Below, one piece after another: positions 46,896 to 57,199 of a DNA stretch of 64,000 bases; the first letter of the stretch is position 1, and each line of letters starts with the position of its first letter. The translations under genes were made by a program, and so were the position numbers. The notes below the pieces were generated by a model. The model did no database searches, had not been told where the DNA came from, and was given only the letters and a program-made list of their open reading frames with translations. The stretch spans positions 1 to 64,000 of the forward strand of contig CANJRM010000008.1 of assembly GCA_947476645.1 (NCBI GenBank). The letters are read 5' to 3'. The stretch is from Bacteroidota bacterium. Its GTDB lineage: Bacteria > Bacteroidota > Bacteroidia > Chitinophagales > LD1.

Positions 46896-48002
46896 ATGTC
46901 GAACCTGATTCGGGAAAAATATGCGAAGCTCTTAGTCAACTATTGTTTGGCTGTAAAGAAGGATGATAAAGTTTATATCAACTCATCCTATCTCGCAGAA
47001 CCGCTGCTGCGCGAAGTAGCGAAAGAAATTTACATCGCAGGTGGCATTCCTGTTTTCAATATTGAATTGCAAGGCGTGAACGATTTGGTTTTGCAGTTTG
47101 GCGAAGAGCATCAACTCTCCTGGGTGAATCCGATGAAGAAATACATCATGGAGAATTTCGATTGCTACTTAAACATTCGCGCGCCATTCGAAAAAGGCGA
47201 TGATGAAAAAGAAGCCGCTGATGTAACCAAGTTCAAACTCCATCAAAAAGCACAACAGGAAATCAATAAAATTTATTTCGAGCGCACAGGAAACGGAAGT
47301 ATGCGCAGATGTTTGTGTCAGTATCCCACACAAGCCGGTGCCGATGATGCTCGCATGACAATGGAAGAATACGAACACTTCGTTTATCAAAGTTGTAATT
47401 TGTTTGAAGAAAATCCGGTTGACAAATGGTTGGATGTTCGCAAAACACAGCAAGTGTATGTGGACTATTTCAACAAAGCTGACAAGGTTCAATACCTCGG
47501 CAACAACATTGATATTTCATTTTCGGTGAGGGGAAGAACATGGATTAACAGCGATGGCCGCGCCAACATGCCAAGCGGTGAAGTTTTTTCTGCGCCTATC
47601 GAAGACAGCGTAAACGGAAAAATTTATTTCAACTACCCAACAATTTATATGGGCAAAGATGTTGGCGGTGTTTCGCTCGAAGTGAAAGACGGAGAAGTTA
47701 TTTCGTGGAATGCCGAAGTAGGAAACGAAGTGCTCGACAAAGTTTTTTCTATAGAAGGCGCGCGTAGATTTGGTGAAGTGGCGGTTGGAACCAACTACAA
47801 CATTCAGCGCACGTCAAGAAATATTCTGTTCGATGAAAAAATTGGTGGCAGTATTCACATGGCTGTGGGGCAAAGTTATCATCAGTGCGGAGGCAAGAAT
47901 GAATCAACCGTTCATTGGGATATGATTACCGATATGAAAAATGGCGGACAGATTATTGCCGATGGTGTGAAGATTTATGAGAATGGAAAATTCCTGATTT
48001 AA
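46896..48002 (+). CDS. M29 family aminopeptidase
   Basis: REKYAKLLVNYCLAVKKDDKVYINS...RANMPSGEVFSAPIEDSVNGKI...HMAVGQSY. Confidence 0.92.
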   Translation: MSNLIREKYAKLLVNYCLAVKKDDKVYINSSYLAEPLLREVAKEIYIAGGIPVFNIELQGVNDLVLQFGEEHQLSWVNPMKKYIMENFDCYLNIRAPFEKGDDEKEAADVTKFKLHQKAQQEINKIYFERTGNGSMRRCLCQYPTQAGADDARMTMEEYEHFVYQSCNLFEENPVDKWLDVRKTQQVYVDYFNKADKVQYLGNNIDISFSVRGRTWINSDGRANMPSGEVFSAPIEDSVNGKIYFNYPTIYMGKDVGGVSLEVKDGEVISWNAEVGNEVLDKVFSIEGARRFGEVAVGTNYNIQRTSRNILFDEKIGGSIHMAVGQSYHQCGGKNESTVHWDMITDMKNGGQIIADGVKIYENGKFLI

Positions 48003-48004
48003 AC

Positions 48005-48445
48005 TTAATCCATTCGCGTAAGTTCCGCTTCCAGCCTATCAAAGTTTTGCTCATTGCTTGGAATACAAATTGGTTTTAGCTGATTACAAAGTTCTTCAAT
48101 TGCAAAAATCATTCGGAAACCAAATTTTGTTTTTTCTTCTGCTTCTTCAAATGTTATAACCATTTGAAACAACGGATTAACGATATGATTAAAAATAATC
48201 CGTTCGTTCTGCACTATTTCTACAAACTCACTTTCATTTTCGTAGTTAGCTCCATCGGGTCCATGCATGGTAAATTTCCATTTGCCACCTGCGCGCAAAT
48301 CAAATTCATAAAATGTATTGGTAAAACCATTTGGACCCCACCAGTTTTTCAAATGCTGTGGATTGGTAAATGCACGAAAAGTTTTTGCGCATGGTGCATT
48401 AATAATTCGCGTTGAAATAATTTCGTTAGCAGAAGTAGTTGACAT
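48005..48445 (-). CDS. SRPBCC / AHSA1-like protein
   Basis: ISTRIINAPCAKTFRAFTNPQHLKNWWGPNGFTNTFYEFDLRAGGKWKFTMHGPDGANY. Confidence 0.9.
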   Translation of the reverse strand: MSTTSANEIISTRIINAPCAKTFRAFTNPQHLKNWWGPNGFTNTFYEFDLRAGGKWKFTMHGPDGANYENESEFVEIVQNERIIFNHIVNPLFQMVITFEEAEEKTKFGFRMIFAIEELCNQLKPICIPSNEQNFDRLEAELTRMD

Positions 48446-48455
48446 ATTGCTGTGT

Positions 48456-49042
48456 TTATTTTTCGAGTTCGTTAATGGCTCGCTCAATATTTTTATCGGG
48501 CACCAGCCACGCACCCGAAAGTGCAAGCAAACAAATTGCAGAGAAGATTGGATTGACATACGCCAGCGGCATAGCCAAAATTGCCATAGTCGTAGAAAAA
48601 ATAACTTTCGGTGTTTGCTTACGAATAGCCATAGTCAATTTGTCGTTAGGGTCTGAACACTGTAAAATTATTTTTTGCAAAATGGTGTACGCGATTCCAC
48701 AGAACATGCAAATGGTAGCATAGAACACAATCGTGTTTGGCGCAAAATTATTCTCTCCCATCCATCCTGTTGCAAAGGGCATAAGCGAAAGCCAAAACAG
48801 CAAATGCAAATTTGCCACAAAATTCCGCTCGAAACTTTTTTAATCGTGTGCAGTAAGTGATGATGATTTCCCCAGTAAATTCCTACAAACAAAAAGCTGA
48901 TGACATAACTAATTGTAAGAGGAATGAGTTCTTGCAAAGAACTCCACTCCGCACCATGCGGCACTTTTATTTCCAACACCATAATAGTGATGATGATGGC
49001 GAGCACTCCATCGCTAAATGCTTCAAGGCGCGTTTTGTTCAT
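48456..49042 (-). pseudogene. TMEM175-family (DUF1211) protein, frameshifted
   Basis: MNKTRLEAFSDGVLAIIITIMVLEIKVPHG...HTIKKVSSGILW joins ANLHLLFWLSLMPFATGWMGEN in another frame if one G is added near 48815. Confidence 0.8.
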
Positions 49043-49045
49043 GCG

Positions 49046-50500
49046 TTATTGCTTTACAAATTTCTTTGCAATGTTTCCAATCTTTACAAAGTAAATTCCG
49101 GAAGAGATTTTAGATGTTAGACAATAGAAACTAGGCTGAACAATTTTTTCGCTCAAATTTTTTCTTCCACTTAAATCAAACATCGAAATTTCTTCACCTA
49201 CTAATTCTTCAGGAACAGAAATATTCAAATTATCGGATGTTGGATTTGGCTGTATTTTAAAATCTAAAATCTCACTTCTAAAATCTAAAATACTTGTGGG
49301 TATCGCGCACTGATAATTAAAAAACTCCAACGTACGTTTATCATAATCACAAAAAAACTGGTGGGCAGAATACATCACATCTATCTGAGTAGCCATAAAA
49401 AGTTTATCGGTAGCCGCCAGCGTAAGATACTGCGGGTACGAAGTCGGTGAAGCAAGAATTCTTGCACCAATAGTATCGGTTGCATACAGCAAATACTTAT
49501 CGGCACTCAACAGATTGTTGTTCTGCAATTCGAGAAAAAGATTGTTCGACTTGGTTTGCGTAACCGTAGGACTCCGCATAAACCGCTGCGGGTACATAGG
49601 TGAATGGTCGAATAAAAAATAGCGCGAACAAATACCTCGGCTTACCAGCGTGTTGTGATTAGCCAGTGCTTCGGCATTGCCAGCCACGCCCACGTTGGGG
49701 TGATTATCATACTTAGCCATGCACCATTGTATAGGTACGGTAGTTATGCTTGCCAGCAAATTGCCCGCCTGCGCGCAATACGAAACCGCTGCTGTCCAGT
49801 TAAAGTAGGTAGCCGCAGTAGCCGAGAAGGCACCTCCGTTGCTCATCCCCACTGAAAAATAATTGGTAGAAGCATTAGTAATGCCGCGCTGCTTAAACGT
49901 GTCAATCAGTGCTTGAATATTGGCAAAATCTACATTGGTAGAATCATAAGGCGCGTAGTTCCATTGGTTGGTTTTTCCATTTCCGTTCAAATCAATTTGT
50001 TTAGTGGTTTCTTCCGATTCAGTAATAATGAAAGCGAAAGTATCAGCTGCGGCATCGTGCAAAAATTGCACATAGTCGAACAGCGTTGTCCAGTTAGAAG
50101 CCTGACCTCCGGTGCCGTGAAAACAAAAAATTACTCCTTTAAAGTTTGGCGGAAAATACGAGTACACTTCTTTCAACGTATCGCGACCGCGAATACTTTC
50201 GTGATTAATAGTGAACGAACCAATGGTGCGTGTATGACCGGTTACCGAAATATTTTGCGAAGGCATTATTACTGTAGTGTGCCACTCATCGGCATATTCC
50301 AAAAACTGCACATCACCTGTCCATTTATCAAAAACATCTGTTGCCGGAAATTCTTTGCTCCAGACATTTATAGTATCACCAGCGTTGTAAGTTCCGCTTC
50401 CATAACCATTGGAAACGGTAAGGGTGAATTGCGCAGAGCTGACATGAAACACAAGACACAAGACACAAGACAATACAAGTATAAGTAGCGGTTTTTTCAT
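49046..50500 (-). CDS. T9SS-sorted alpha/beta hydrolase (PHB depolymerase/esterase-like)
   Basis: GVIFCFHGTGGQASNW, YFSVGMSNGGAFSATAATYF; IQPNPTSDNLNISV CTD. Confidence 0.8.
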   Translation of the reverse strand: MKKPLLILVLSCVLCLVFHVSSAQFTLTVSNGYGSGTYNAGDTINVWSKEFPATDVFDKWTGDVQFLEYADEWHTTVIMPSQNISVTGHTRTIGSFTINHESIRGRDTLKEVYSYFPPNFKGVIFCFHGTGGQASNWTTLFDYVQFLHDAAADTFAFIITESEETTKQIDLNGNGKTNQWNYAPYDSTNVDFANIQALIDTFKQRGITNASTNYFSVGMSNGGAFSATAATYFNWTAAVSYCAQAGNLLASITTVPIQWCMAKYDNHPNVGVAGNAEALANHNTLVSRGICSRYFLFDHSPMYPQRFMRSPTVTQTKSNNLFLELQNNNLLSADKYLLYATDTIGARILASPTSYPQYLTLAATDKLFMATQIDVMYSAHQFFCDYDKRTLEFFNYQCAIPTSILDFRSEILDFKIQPNPTSDNLNISVPEELVGEEISMFDLSGRKNLSEKIVQPSFYCLTSKISSGIYFVKIGNIAKKFVKQ

Positions 50501-50901
50501 GTGGTAAAATTAGTGTTAGTTGATTGTATGCTTTTTTGTAAGCCAATAAGGATGTAAAATAAAATAAGCGCTTTTGCAATTAGCACAAAGCCCGAAGAAA
50601 AAATTCCTGCATCGGGATTGTTTTTGAAATAACCATCGAATTGTCCATACAAACTCAACGTTAATCCGCCTACGGCAGCACCCCATGCGGCAATTAAATA
50701 TAGTGTGGCGTTATGTTTTTGTTTCCAAACTAAAAATGCTGCGTACAAAAGCACAGCACCCAATATATAATCATCGAACCAGCGAAAGAAATTTTCGAAG
50801 GCAAGCACTTCGTGTATTCTTCGAACGGTTTCTGCCAACGGCAAAAATATTCCGAGCGCAACCGCCATGCGCATGCTTGTGAGAAGAGCTTTGTTTTTCA
50901 T
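50497..50901 (-). CDS. small integral membrane protein, unknown
   Basis: About 4 TM helices, abuts downstream gene. Confidence 0.65.
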   Translation of the reverse strand: MKNKALLTSMRMAVALGIFLPLAETVRRIHEVLAFENFFRWFDDYILGAVLLYAAFLVWKQKHNATLYLIAAWGAAVGGLTLSLYGQFDGYFKNNPDAGIFSSGFVLIAKALILFYILIGLQKSIQSTNTNFTT

Positions 50902-50911
50902 TCAAACAAAT

Positions 50912-53080
50912 TTACTCTTTCACAAATTTCTTCCCTTCGTTTTTTACGCGCAGAAAATAAACTCCTGAAGCGAGCGTACTCACATTCGCTTCTGAAATAT
51001 GATTCGAAATTATTTGCGATGAAATTTTTCTGCCGCTCATGTCAAACAAATTCATTTCTGAATTCAAAAGCGCATCATTACATATCACTGAAATAGTTTC
51101 ATGTGCAGGATTCGGGAAGACAGAAAACTGAATATCGTTTTCGATTTCTGAAATTCCAGTTACGCAAGTCAGACCTGTATTAATCAACACGCGCGAATAG
51201 TAAGGCGACAACACTAAACTTCCGCACACAATATTGCTGTCTAAATCGAGATAAAGATTTTGGAGTTGAACGGTGGTATCATTGTCTGTAGCATTCACAA
51301 ATAATTCGGGAATCATTGTTCCTGTGCTGTAATTCGCAAATGCATTTTTTGAATGCGCATCCTGCCCGCTGAAACTTTGCCAATCGTTCAGCGATAAATT
51401 TTGTTGTCCTCCTCCGGGACGCGACACTACATGGGTTACATCATAAGGCTGGAAATAATAATTGCTGTCATGCGCGCCTTGTGTAAAACCATTCGGATTA
51501 AAATAATCTACTTGCCTCAACGGATAGCCAGAAGAATTAGCCGCGCACAAAACATTTCGTTTCACTTCAATTCCGTTGAGCGTGTCGTTTACCTGAAATC
51601 CTCCATTAATGTCGAGCCCAACGGCACTGCCGAAAATTACATTACCCAAAATGTAGTTGTTAGAACTGCCACTGTTCTGAAAAATTCCTTTCTGCGAAAT
51701 GTTGTAGCAGGTATTGTTTTCAAACGTGTTGTTGTTTACATAGTTGTCGAAATAAAATCCCGGTGTTTGAAATGTGCCGTTAAAATTTCCTTCTGTATTT
51801 CCTTGCGTATCATGCGCAATGTTATTTCTGAAAACAGAATGATGTGAAAGCGCACCAAACGCTTTGAACGGTGCGCCATCGTTATTCAGCAACATGCAAT
51901 GCGAAGCAATGTTGCATTCAACAATACAATACGCGCCATCGCAACTAATGCCGCAGTAGCCGGTGCTGTCAATTACATTATGATGCAGCCAACAGCTATC
52001 AGCAAAGTTTACTGCAATGGCCGAACAATTTGCTTGTCCGCCAATGCCGCTGTTGCGAAACTGCCCTATGTTTTTGAAAGTGCAATGACTCACTTCAGCA
52101 TTGCCGCCCTGGTTCATATCAATGCCATGTCCGTCCACTTCTTCAAAGCTACAGTTCTGAATCAAATGATATTTGCCGCGCGTTTGAATGCCGTGGTTGT
52201 ATTGCCCAAAAAATTCGCAGTTGTAAATGGTTACATGCTTTGATTGATTGCCCAGCACAATACCAACGTTGCTTTGCTTTTCGAAACGGATATTGCTGAT
52301 AGAAACATACGAAGCTGTATTCTGAAATAAAATTCCAGATGCCCGTGAACTCACTTCACACAAAAATGAATTCGGGTTTCCACTCTGCGGAATAAAATAC
52401 AAACTCGAATTGATGCTGTCGTAATACCATTCCTTGGCAGCGTTCAAACACGAATCTTTGTTGTAGAAGAAGTAGCCGAATTTAGAAAGAGCAGCAAGTG
52501 AAAGCGGTGATGAATAATCTACTTTGCCATTCTGATAATTCGACACAGAAGATTTTTCCCAGCACCACTGCGCTGTGTGCACACAAATTTTTGCTCCGTT
52601 CCAATATCCGTTTGGTTGAGTAAGGTCGGCATCTTTCAAATAAGTGGTTTGTGCAGAATCTAGTTGGTAGTAAGTTCCCTCATCAGGTGTGCGCGCAACA
52701 ACTTGTTCTTTGTTGTTGGCGAAAAAATTTCCAACGCTTCCCGTAACGGTTGCATAAAATTTATTTCCGTCCTGTGTCCAGTTCTGAACAGTATCTGCTC
52801 CACTGATAATTGGTTTTGCTCCATTTCCGTAAGAAGTAAAAACAAGGTTTGCGCCTGCGTTTCCTACAGCAAAAAGTGAAATTGATTCACGGAACAAACT
52901 TCCGCATTCTAAAAAAACGGTATCGCCTGCTGCAAGTGCTGTTAGTTGCGAAAGGTTTTTGTACGCATTGCCTTGTGTGCCCGTTCCGCTTGTGCTTCCG
53001 TTTATTGAAGACACGTATCGATTGGCTGCAGAAAGATTTATTGCACACAGCAGCAGTAAAATTGTTTTGAGCGTTTTCAT
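50912..53080 (-). CDS. T9SS-sorted right-handed beta-helix protein
   Basis: NRYVSSINGSTSGTGTQGNAYKNLSQL; repeated VTIYNCEFFGQYNHGIQTRG; FSVFPNPAHETISV CTD. Confidence 0.88.
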   Translation of the reverse strand: MKTLKTILLLLCAINLSAANRYVSSINGSTSGTGTQGNAYKNLSQLTALAAGDTVFLECGSLFRESISLFAVGNAGANLVFTSYGNGAKPIISGADTVQNWTQDGNKFYATVTGSVGNFFANNKEQVVARTPDEGTYYQLDSAQTTYLKDADLTQPNGYWNGAKICVHTAQWCWEKSSVSNYQNGKVDYSSPLSLAALSKFGYFFYNKDSCLNAAKEWYYDSINSSLYFIPQSGNPNSFLCEVSSRASGILFQNTASYVSISNIRFEKQSNVGIVLGNQSKHVTIYNCEFFGQYNHGIQTRGKYHLIQNCSFEEVDGHGIDMNQGGNAEVSHCTFKNIGQFRNSGIGGQANCSAIAVNFADSCWLHHNVIDSTGYCGISCDGAYCIVECNIASHCMLLNNDGAPFKAFGALSHHSVFRNNIAHDTQGNTEGNFNGTFQTPGFYFDNYVNNNTFENNTCYNISQKGIFQNSGSSNNYILGNVIFGSAVGLDINGGFQVNDTLNGIEVKRNVLCAANSSGYPLRQVDYFNPNGFTQGAHDSNYYFQPYDVTHVVSRPGGGQQNLSLNDWQSFSGQDAHSKNAFANYSTGTMIPELFVNATDNDTTVQLQNLYLDLDSNIVCGSLVLSPYYSRVLINTGLTCVTGISEIENDIQFSVFPNPAHETISVICNDALLNSEMNLFDMSGRKISSQIISNHISEANVSTLASGVYFLRVKNEGKKFVKE

Positions 53081-53090
53081 GTTTCCGGGT

Positions 53091-54314
53091 TTATTGCTTT
53101 ACAAATCTGCTCGTTACGTTTCCTGCTTTCACAAAATAAATTCCGTTAACCAAGTTTGAAGTTTCCAGTTTAAAGTTTGTAGTTGAAACAGTCGCGCCTA
53201 AAACTTTTCTGCCCGCTAAATCGAACACAGAAATTTCTTCGCCAATAAAATTTTCAGAAACAGAAACAGTCAATTCGCCAGAAGTTGGATTTGGGTTCAG
53301 TCTAAAATCTATTGTCTCCAATCTATTGTCTTGTATTCCCGTTGGCAAACCAATCACGGTATTGTAATCGCAGTCAACAATAAACGGAACGCTATCGTAA
53401 GTACTTTTCCAGTAATCGTGAATTTCGGAAAGGTGCGCCCACTGCAATTTGCCTTGCGCCACCAACAGATTTACCGAATCAATCATTTGCGTTATGAAGG
53501 GAATAAAATAGCCTTGCTTCATTTTCCCTTCATTCATCATTATCTCCTGCGTGTAAATTCCATTTGCCAGAAGTGTAGCGTTATCTACCGCATCAACCAA
53601 GCGATGAATCACGCTCATGTTGTAGGCAATGGTTGATGTATCATCACATTTTATGGTGCAGCCGGTGCCAACGAGTGTGAGATGTTTTGATGCATCATGC
53701 ACATTTATTTCTGCCATTGACTTGGGTTTGTAGCAGCCGTAATAATTCAAATCATCTAAGTGATTTGGTGAACCACCACCCCACAACACTTTCGGATACC
53801 AGGTGTAAGCCGGAAAAGAATCGCCCTGAATTCCGTCTTCATAATCTTCCCAATTGTTTCCGTTTTGTAATTGCCCAAAAAGAAATCCGCTGATGTTTCC
53901 GCTTGGGATTACACCAAGTTGATTCATGAAATACGCATCGTCTCCGTAGTTGTATGTGCTTTCGTGACAATGCGGATCACATTCAACACCCATGTCTTCG
54001 CTCATCCATCGGCACAGATTTTTTCCGTTTGTGGTTGTGTTAGTGATTCCCGTATCATACTTTGCAATAGCGCGTAACGCAATATGGTCGCTGCCCCAAT
54101 TTTGTTTTGCTCCTTTTGCTTTAGTAAGTGTTGCCAACTGAACTAAAGCAGCGCGAGTACTGATGTAATTGTTGTGCCCTCCGATAACATTGAGATAACC
54201 AATGTTGTCTTCGTTGTGGCTATTGAGATAAATAAAGATTTTGCCTTGTGCAGAAATCAAATTAGCGGTAAGCAACAGGGCAGAAACGAATAGTGCGTGT
54301 AATGTTTGCTTCAT
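53091..54314 (-). CDS. T9SS-sorted protein, possible polysaccharide-deacetylase-like fold
   Basis: IFIYLNSHNEDNIG..WMSEDMGVECDPHCHESTYNYGD; LNPNPTSGELTVSV CTD. Confidence 0.68.
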   Translation of the reverse strand: MKQTLHALFVSALLLTANLISAQGKIFIYLNSHNEDNIGYLNVIGGHNNYISTRAALVQLATLTKAKGAKQNWGSDHIALRAIAKYDTGITNTTTNGKNLCRWMSEDMGVECDPHCHESTYNYGDDAYFMNQLGVIPSGNISGFLFGQLQNGNNWEDYEDGIQGDSFPAYTWYPKVLWGGGSPNHLDDLNYYGCYKPKSMAEINVHDASKHLTLVGTGCTIKCDDTSTIAYNMSVIHRLVDAVDNATLLANGIYTQEIMMNEGKMKQGYFIPFITQMIDSVNLLVAQGKLQWAHLSEIHDYWKSTYDSVPFIVDCDYNTVIGLPTGIQDNRLETIDFRLNPNPTSGELTVSVSENFIGEEISVFDLAGRKVLGATVSTTNFKLETSNLVNGIYFVKAGNVTSRFVKQ

Positions 54315-54380
54315 AGAAATATTTTAGTGAAAAATATTTCGGTAGGATGTATTACAGTGGAAAAAGTTTAACGGACGAAC

Positions 54381-54737
54381 TTATTCAATCGAAGTTTCTG
54401 TCCACTCGTTGAACAGTTCGTTGATGAAAATATTTTCTTCTTCTGTAATTTTTCTGTCTGCTTTAGCGAGTTTGATGGCATATTCAATCAACTCCAACCT
54501 TTCTTCCTCGGTGCTGTCCTCATAAAAATCGGCCATGCACTTTTGAAAATGCACCATGTAGTCATCTTCTTTCAACGCACTCAATTCATCTGCTTCCTTA
54601 TCTAAGTTAACGCGCAAGGGAAATTCCTGCTCCAGCCATTGCTCAATAATTAAGTCTTCTTTGAAATTAAATTTTCCGTCCACTGCCGAAAGTATCATCA
54701 AGAGGTGGTACCCTGCTATTGGTTTATTCTTTTTCAT
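54381..54737 (-). CDS. TerB-like helical protein
   Basis: LLMILSAVDGKFNFKEDLIIEQWL...ELIEYAIKLAKADRKITEEENIFINEL. Confidence 0.65.
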   Translation of the reverse strand: MKKNKPIAGYHLLMILSAVDGKFNFKEDLIIEQWLEQEFPLRVNLDKEADELSALKEDDYMVHFQKCMADFYEDSTEEERLELIEYAIKLAKADRKITEEENIFINELFNEWTETSIE

Positions 54738-54840
54738 ACGCTGCTATTTTTCATTTTAATAAATGTATAATTTTTTTCGAAACACAATTTCGCTTTTTTC
54801 ATCACAACAGTTTTATCTTTATTCCGTAAACTCACTAACC

Positions 54841-55305
54841 ATGAAAACAAGAACCCATTTCAAAATATTTTTTGCACTGTTGCTTTTTGCTGCGCAAAAT
54901 TCTTTTGCGCAAAATAGTTTCGAAGGCAATGGTCTTGTTTCCTTTCTTGGAAAAACTTCTTCGAGTTCTGATTTGAAAGATTTGAAAGCCAATTACAAAT
55001 GCGAAATGGCAAATGAGTTGCACTATCTTTCGCGTGGCGGCATTGAATTGATTTTAAAAAACAATGCGCTCAACGAAATTCATTTGTATGGAAGCAGTGC
55101 CGTGTATGGAAAATTTTCGGGCGCGCTTCCCAATAAATTAAAATTCGGAATGGTATCGGGTGAAGTGAAAAGATTATTGGGTAAACCTGTGGTGAGTTAC
55201 AACTCCGGCTACTGCGAATACGAATTTCAAAATTACATTCTCTCCTGCTGGTTCGATGGCGGCACGCTTAGCCAGGTGGGCATTGCGGTAAAGTCGCCTC
55301 TCTGA
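54841..55305 (+). CDS. secreted hypothetical protein
   Basis: Signal peptide MKTRTHFKIFFALLLFAAQNSFAQ. Confidence 0.7.
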   Translation: MKTRTHFKIFFALLLFAAQNSFAQNSFEGNGLVSFLGKTSSSSDLKDLKANYKCEMANELHYLSRGGIELILKNNALNEIHLYGSSAVYGKFSGALPNKLKFGMVSGEVKRLLGKPVVSYNSGYCEYEFQNYILSCWFDGGTLSQVGIAVKSPL

Positions 55306-55307
55306 TT

Positions 55308-56306
55308 TTACGAATACAGCTTCAACATTTTCTTTGCGTTGGCTTTCATTTCATCAGCTAGTTTTTTTGGCTGAAGCACCTTTACGTTTTCACAGTAACT
55401 GAGCAATTGCATTTTCAATTCGTGATTAATAACAAGCTCTAAAGAAATTTTTAGTTCCGCTTTTGTCTCTTTCAAAATTTGTTGTGAGTGGTGAATAGGA
55501 ATGGTCTTGACATACTTTCCTTGCAATGGCGAAAACGACAAAACAACTTTCTCGGGTTTGCCTTCGCCTAATGTTACACCAACAACATTCTTGAAAAAAT
55601 TTTTCTTGTCGAGTTTCGTCTCGCTAAAAACTTCTTCTGTCAATTGCATATCGTGAATGCGGTCGAGCGCAAACGTGAGAATCTTTTGTTCCTTTTTGTT
55701 GATGCGCTTGCCCACTACATACCAAAAGTTTTTCGCCTCGCGAATCAAATACGGCTCTAAATAATTCTGTGAAATCTCTTCGCTCCCGTGTTTTTGATAA
55801 GTGAATTTCAAAACTCTTCTTTTTGAAATAGCTTTAAGAATTGGCTCTACAAATTCAATTCCCTTTATAATAAACGGAGTATCCAACTGAATGTGGTCGC
55901 TTTCACCGCGCGCTTCTTTATTCATTTTTACAGTAGAAGCAATTTTTCTAATCGCGTCTTCAAATTCTTTTATAGCGGGCAAATGTTTGAACTGGCCAAG
56001 AATGCTAATCGCAAAATCCAATCCATGCAATTCATCTGCCGATACCGGCAAGGTGCTGATGGAAAAATTTTTATCGCTGTAGCTATAACTCTTGTCGCTC
56101 TTGTTGAAAACGATAGGCGCATTAAAACCAAGCGCGGTGTTGTAGCGCATCTCCTGTAAATCTAATTGCACGGTTCGTTTCGAAATTCGCTTATCCAGTT
56201 TCTCAGTCAAATACCAAATCAATTCCTCCAAATGCGGATGCGGCTTTTTGCGCAGTCGCGCATCAATCAATCGGTAACGGGAGTAAGCATCTTTGTTCAG
56301 CGCCAT
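55308..56306 (-). CDS. WYL-domain transcriptional regulator
   Basis: N-terminal HTH region; AISKRRVLKFTYQKHGSEE...LEPYLIREAKNFWYVVGKRINKKEQKILTFALDRI. Confidence 0.88.
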   Translation of the reverse strand: MALNKDAYSRYRLIDARLRKKPHPHLEELIWYLTEKLDKRISKRTVQLDLQEMRYNTALGFNAPIVFNKSDKSYSYSDKNFSISTLPVSADELHGLDFAISILGQFKHLPAIKEFEDAIRKIASTVKMNKEARGESDHIQLDTPFIIKGIEFVEPILKAISKRRVLKFTYQKHGSEEISQNYLEPYLIREAKNFWYVVGKRINKKEQKILTFALDRIHDMQLTEEVFSETKLDKKNFFKNVVGVTLGEGKPEKVVLSFSPLQGKYVKTIPIHHSQQILKETKAELKISLELVINHELKMQLLSYCENVKVLQPKKLADEMKANAKKMLKLYS

Positions 56307-56408
56307 AGGTAAAATCGGTTTTGTCGCAAGTTGAATTTTTTTTTCTTACGCGCAAATAGGTTGCGTTCTGCGCAGGCATGTTTGCCTCATCATTAAAACA
56401 TAAATGCT

Positions 56409-56825
56409 ATGAACAATCAACCAACAAACGGCTTTGCCAAACACGAAATTTTCGTGAACGAAATTGTTTTCTACTCGAAGAAAAGTATTTCTCTCTTCGG
56501 CTTTCTGCATCACGATGCTGCGTTTCTGCCGACAGAATATGTGATTACCCGCGAGGATTTACGAACGCTGTTGAGCCAAAACAAAACAGGAATAGAAATT
56601 CTTTGGCACATCGAAAATCTTTTTGTGCTGCCCCACGAAGTTCCCGCAAGCATCAATCTTCTTAACCTGTTTGGGATGACTCAGGTTTTCGAAGCGGGCA
56701 GTATTGCCTTGCAGCATTCCTATTACGAAGACGAAAACGGTGAGCTCCATCCGCGCGAAGACAACAAACTGTTTTTCATAGAAGAGGTAATTCCGTTTCC
56801 CTCTGCACGCAAAAATTCTTTTTAA
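56409..56825 (+). CDS. hypothetical protein
   Basis: Coding-like ORF followed by 56845 ORF in same orientation. Confidence 0.6.
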   Translation: MNNQPTNGFAKHEIFVNEIVFYSKKSISLFGFLHHDAAFLPTEYVITREDLRTLLSQNKTGIEILWHIENLFVLPHEVPASINLLNLFGMTQVFEAGSIALQHSYYEDENGELHPREDNKLFFIEEVIPFPSARKNSF

Positions 56826-56844
56826 ACATTTTAAAGCAAAACAC

Positions 56845-57042
56845 ATGAACAACTTCAAATACAACCTCATCAACGGACCTAAAAAAACTGTGAACGATTA
56901 TTTGCAAACACTCAACAATGATGACCTGCAAACTATGTACAGCTCGTCTTTTTTCTACGATTTAAAAATGCCCGAACTGATTAAAAAAATGCAGGGCGAA
57001 TTGCAGAAACGCAAGATGGCTACGCAGCCGCTGTTGTTTTAA
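56845..57042 (+). CDS. small hypothetical protein
   Basis: Follows 56409 gene closely, precedes terminator. Confidence 0.55.
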   Translation: MNNFKYNLINGPKKTVNDYLQTLNNDDLQTMYSSSFFYDLKMPELIKKMQGELQKRKMATQPLLF

Positions 57043-57140
57043 AATACTCTCGCAGAAGTCGCTGTTAACGCAGATAAAGACAAAGCCATCTGCGTATTCC
57101 GCGAAATCTGCGAAACCAAATTTCTTTTTTGTTGTCCTCA

Positions 57141-57170
57141 AGCCCTGTGTGTTAGTGCGCACGGGGCTTT
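57141..57170 (+). terminator. Rho-independent terminator
   Basis: AGCCCTGTGTG..CGCACGGGGCT TT, two G-U pairs. Confidence 0.55.
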
Positions 57171-57199
57171 ATATTTCGGCTTCGTATATTGCACTTGCT

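Noticed and set aside
49913-50488. 191-aa + strand ORF
   Set aside because: Antisense to the T9SS esterase gene, no recognisable motif.
51401-51847. 148-aa + strand ORF
   Set aside because: Antisense to the beta-helix gene; composition not protein-like.
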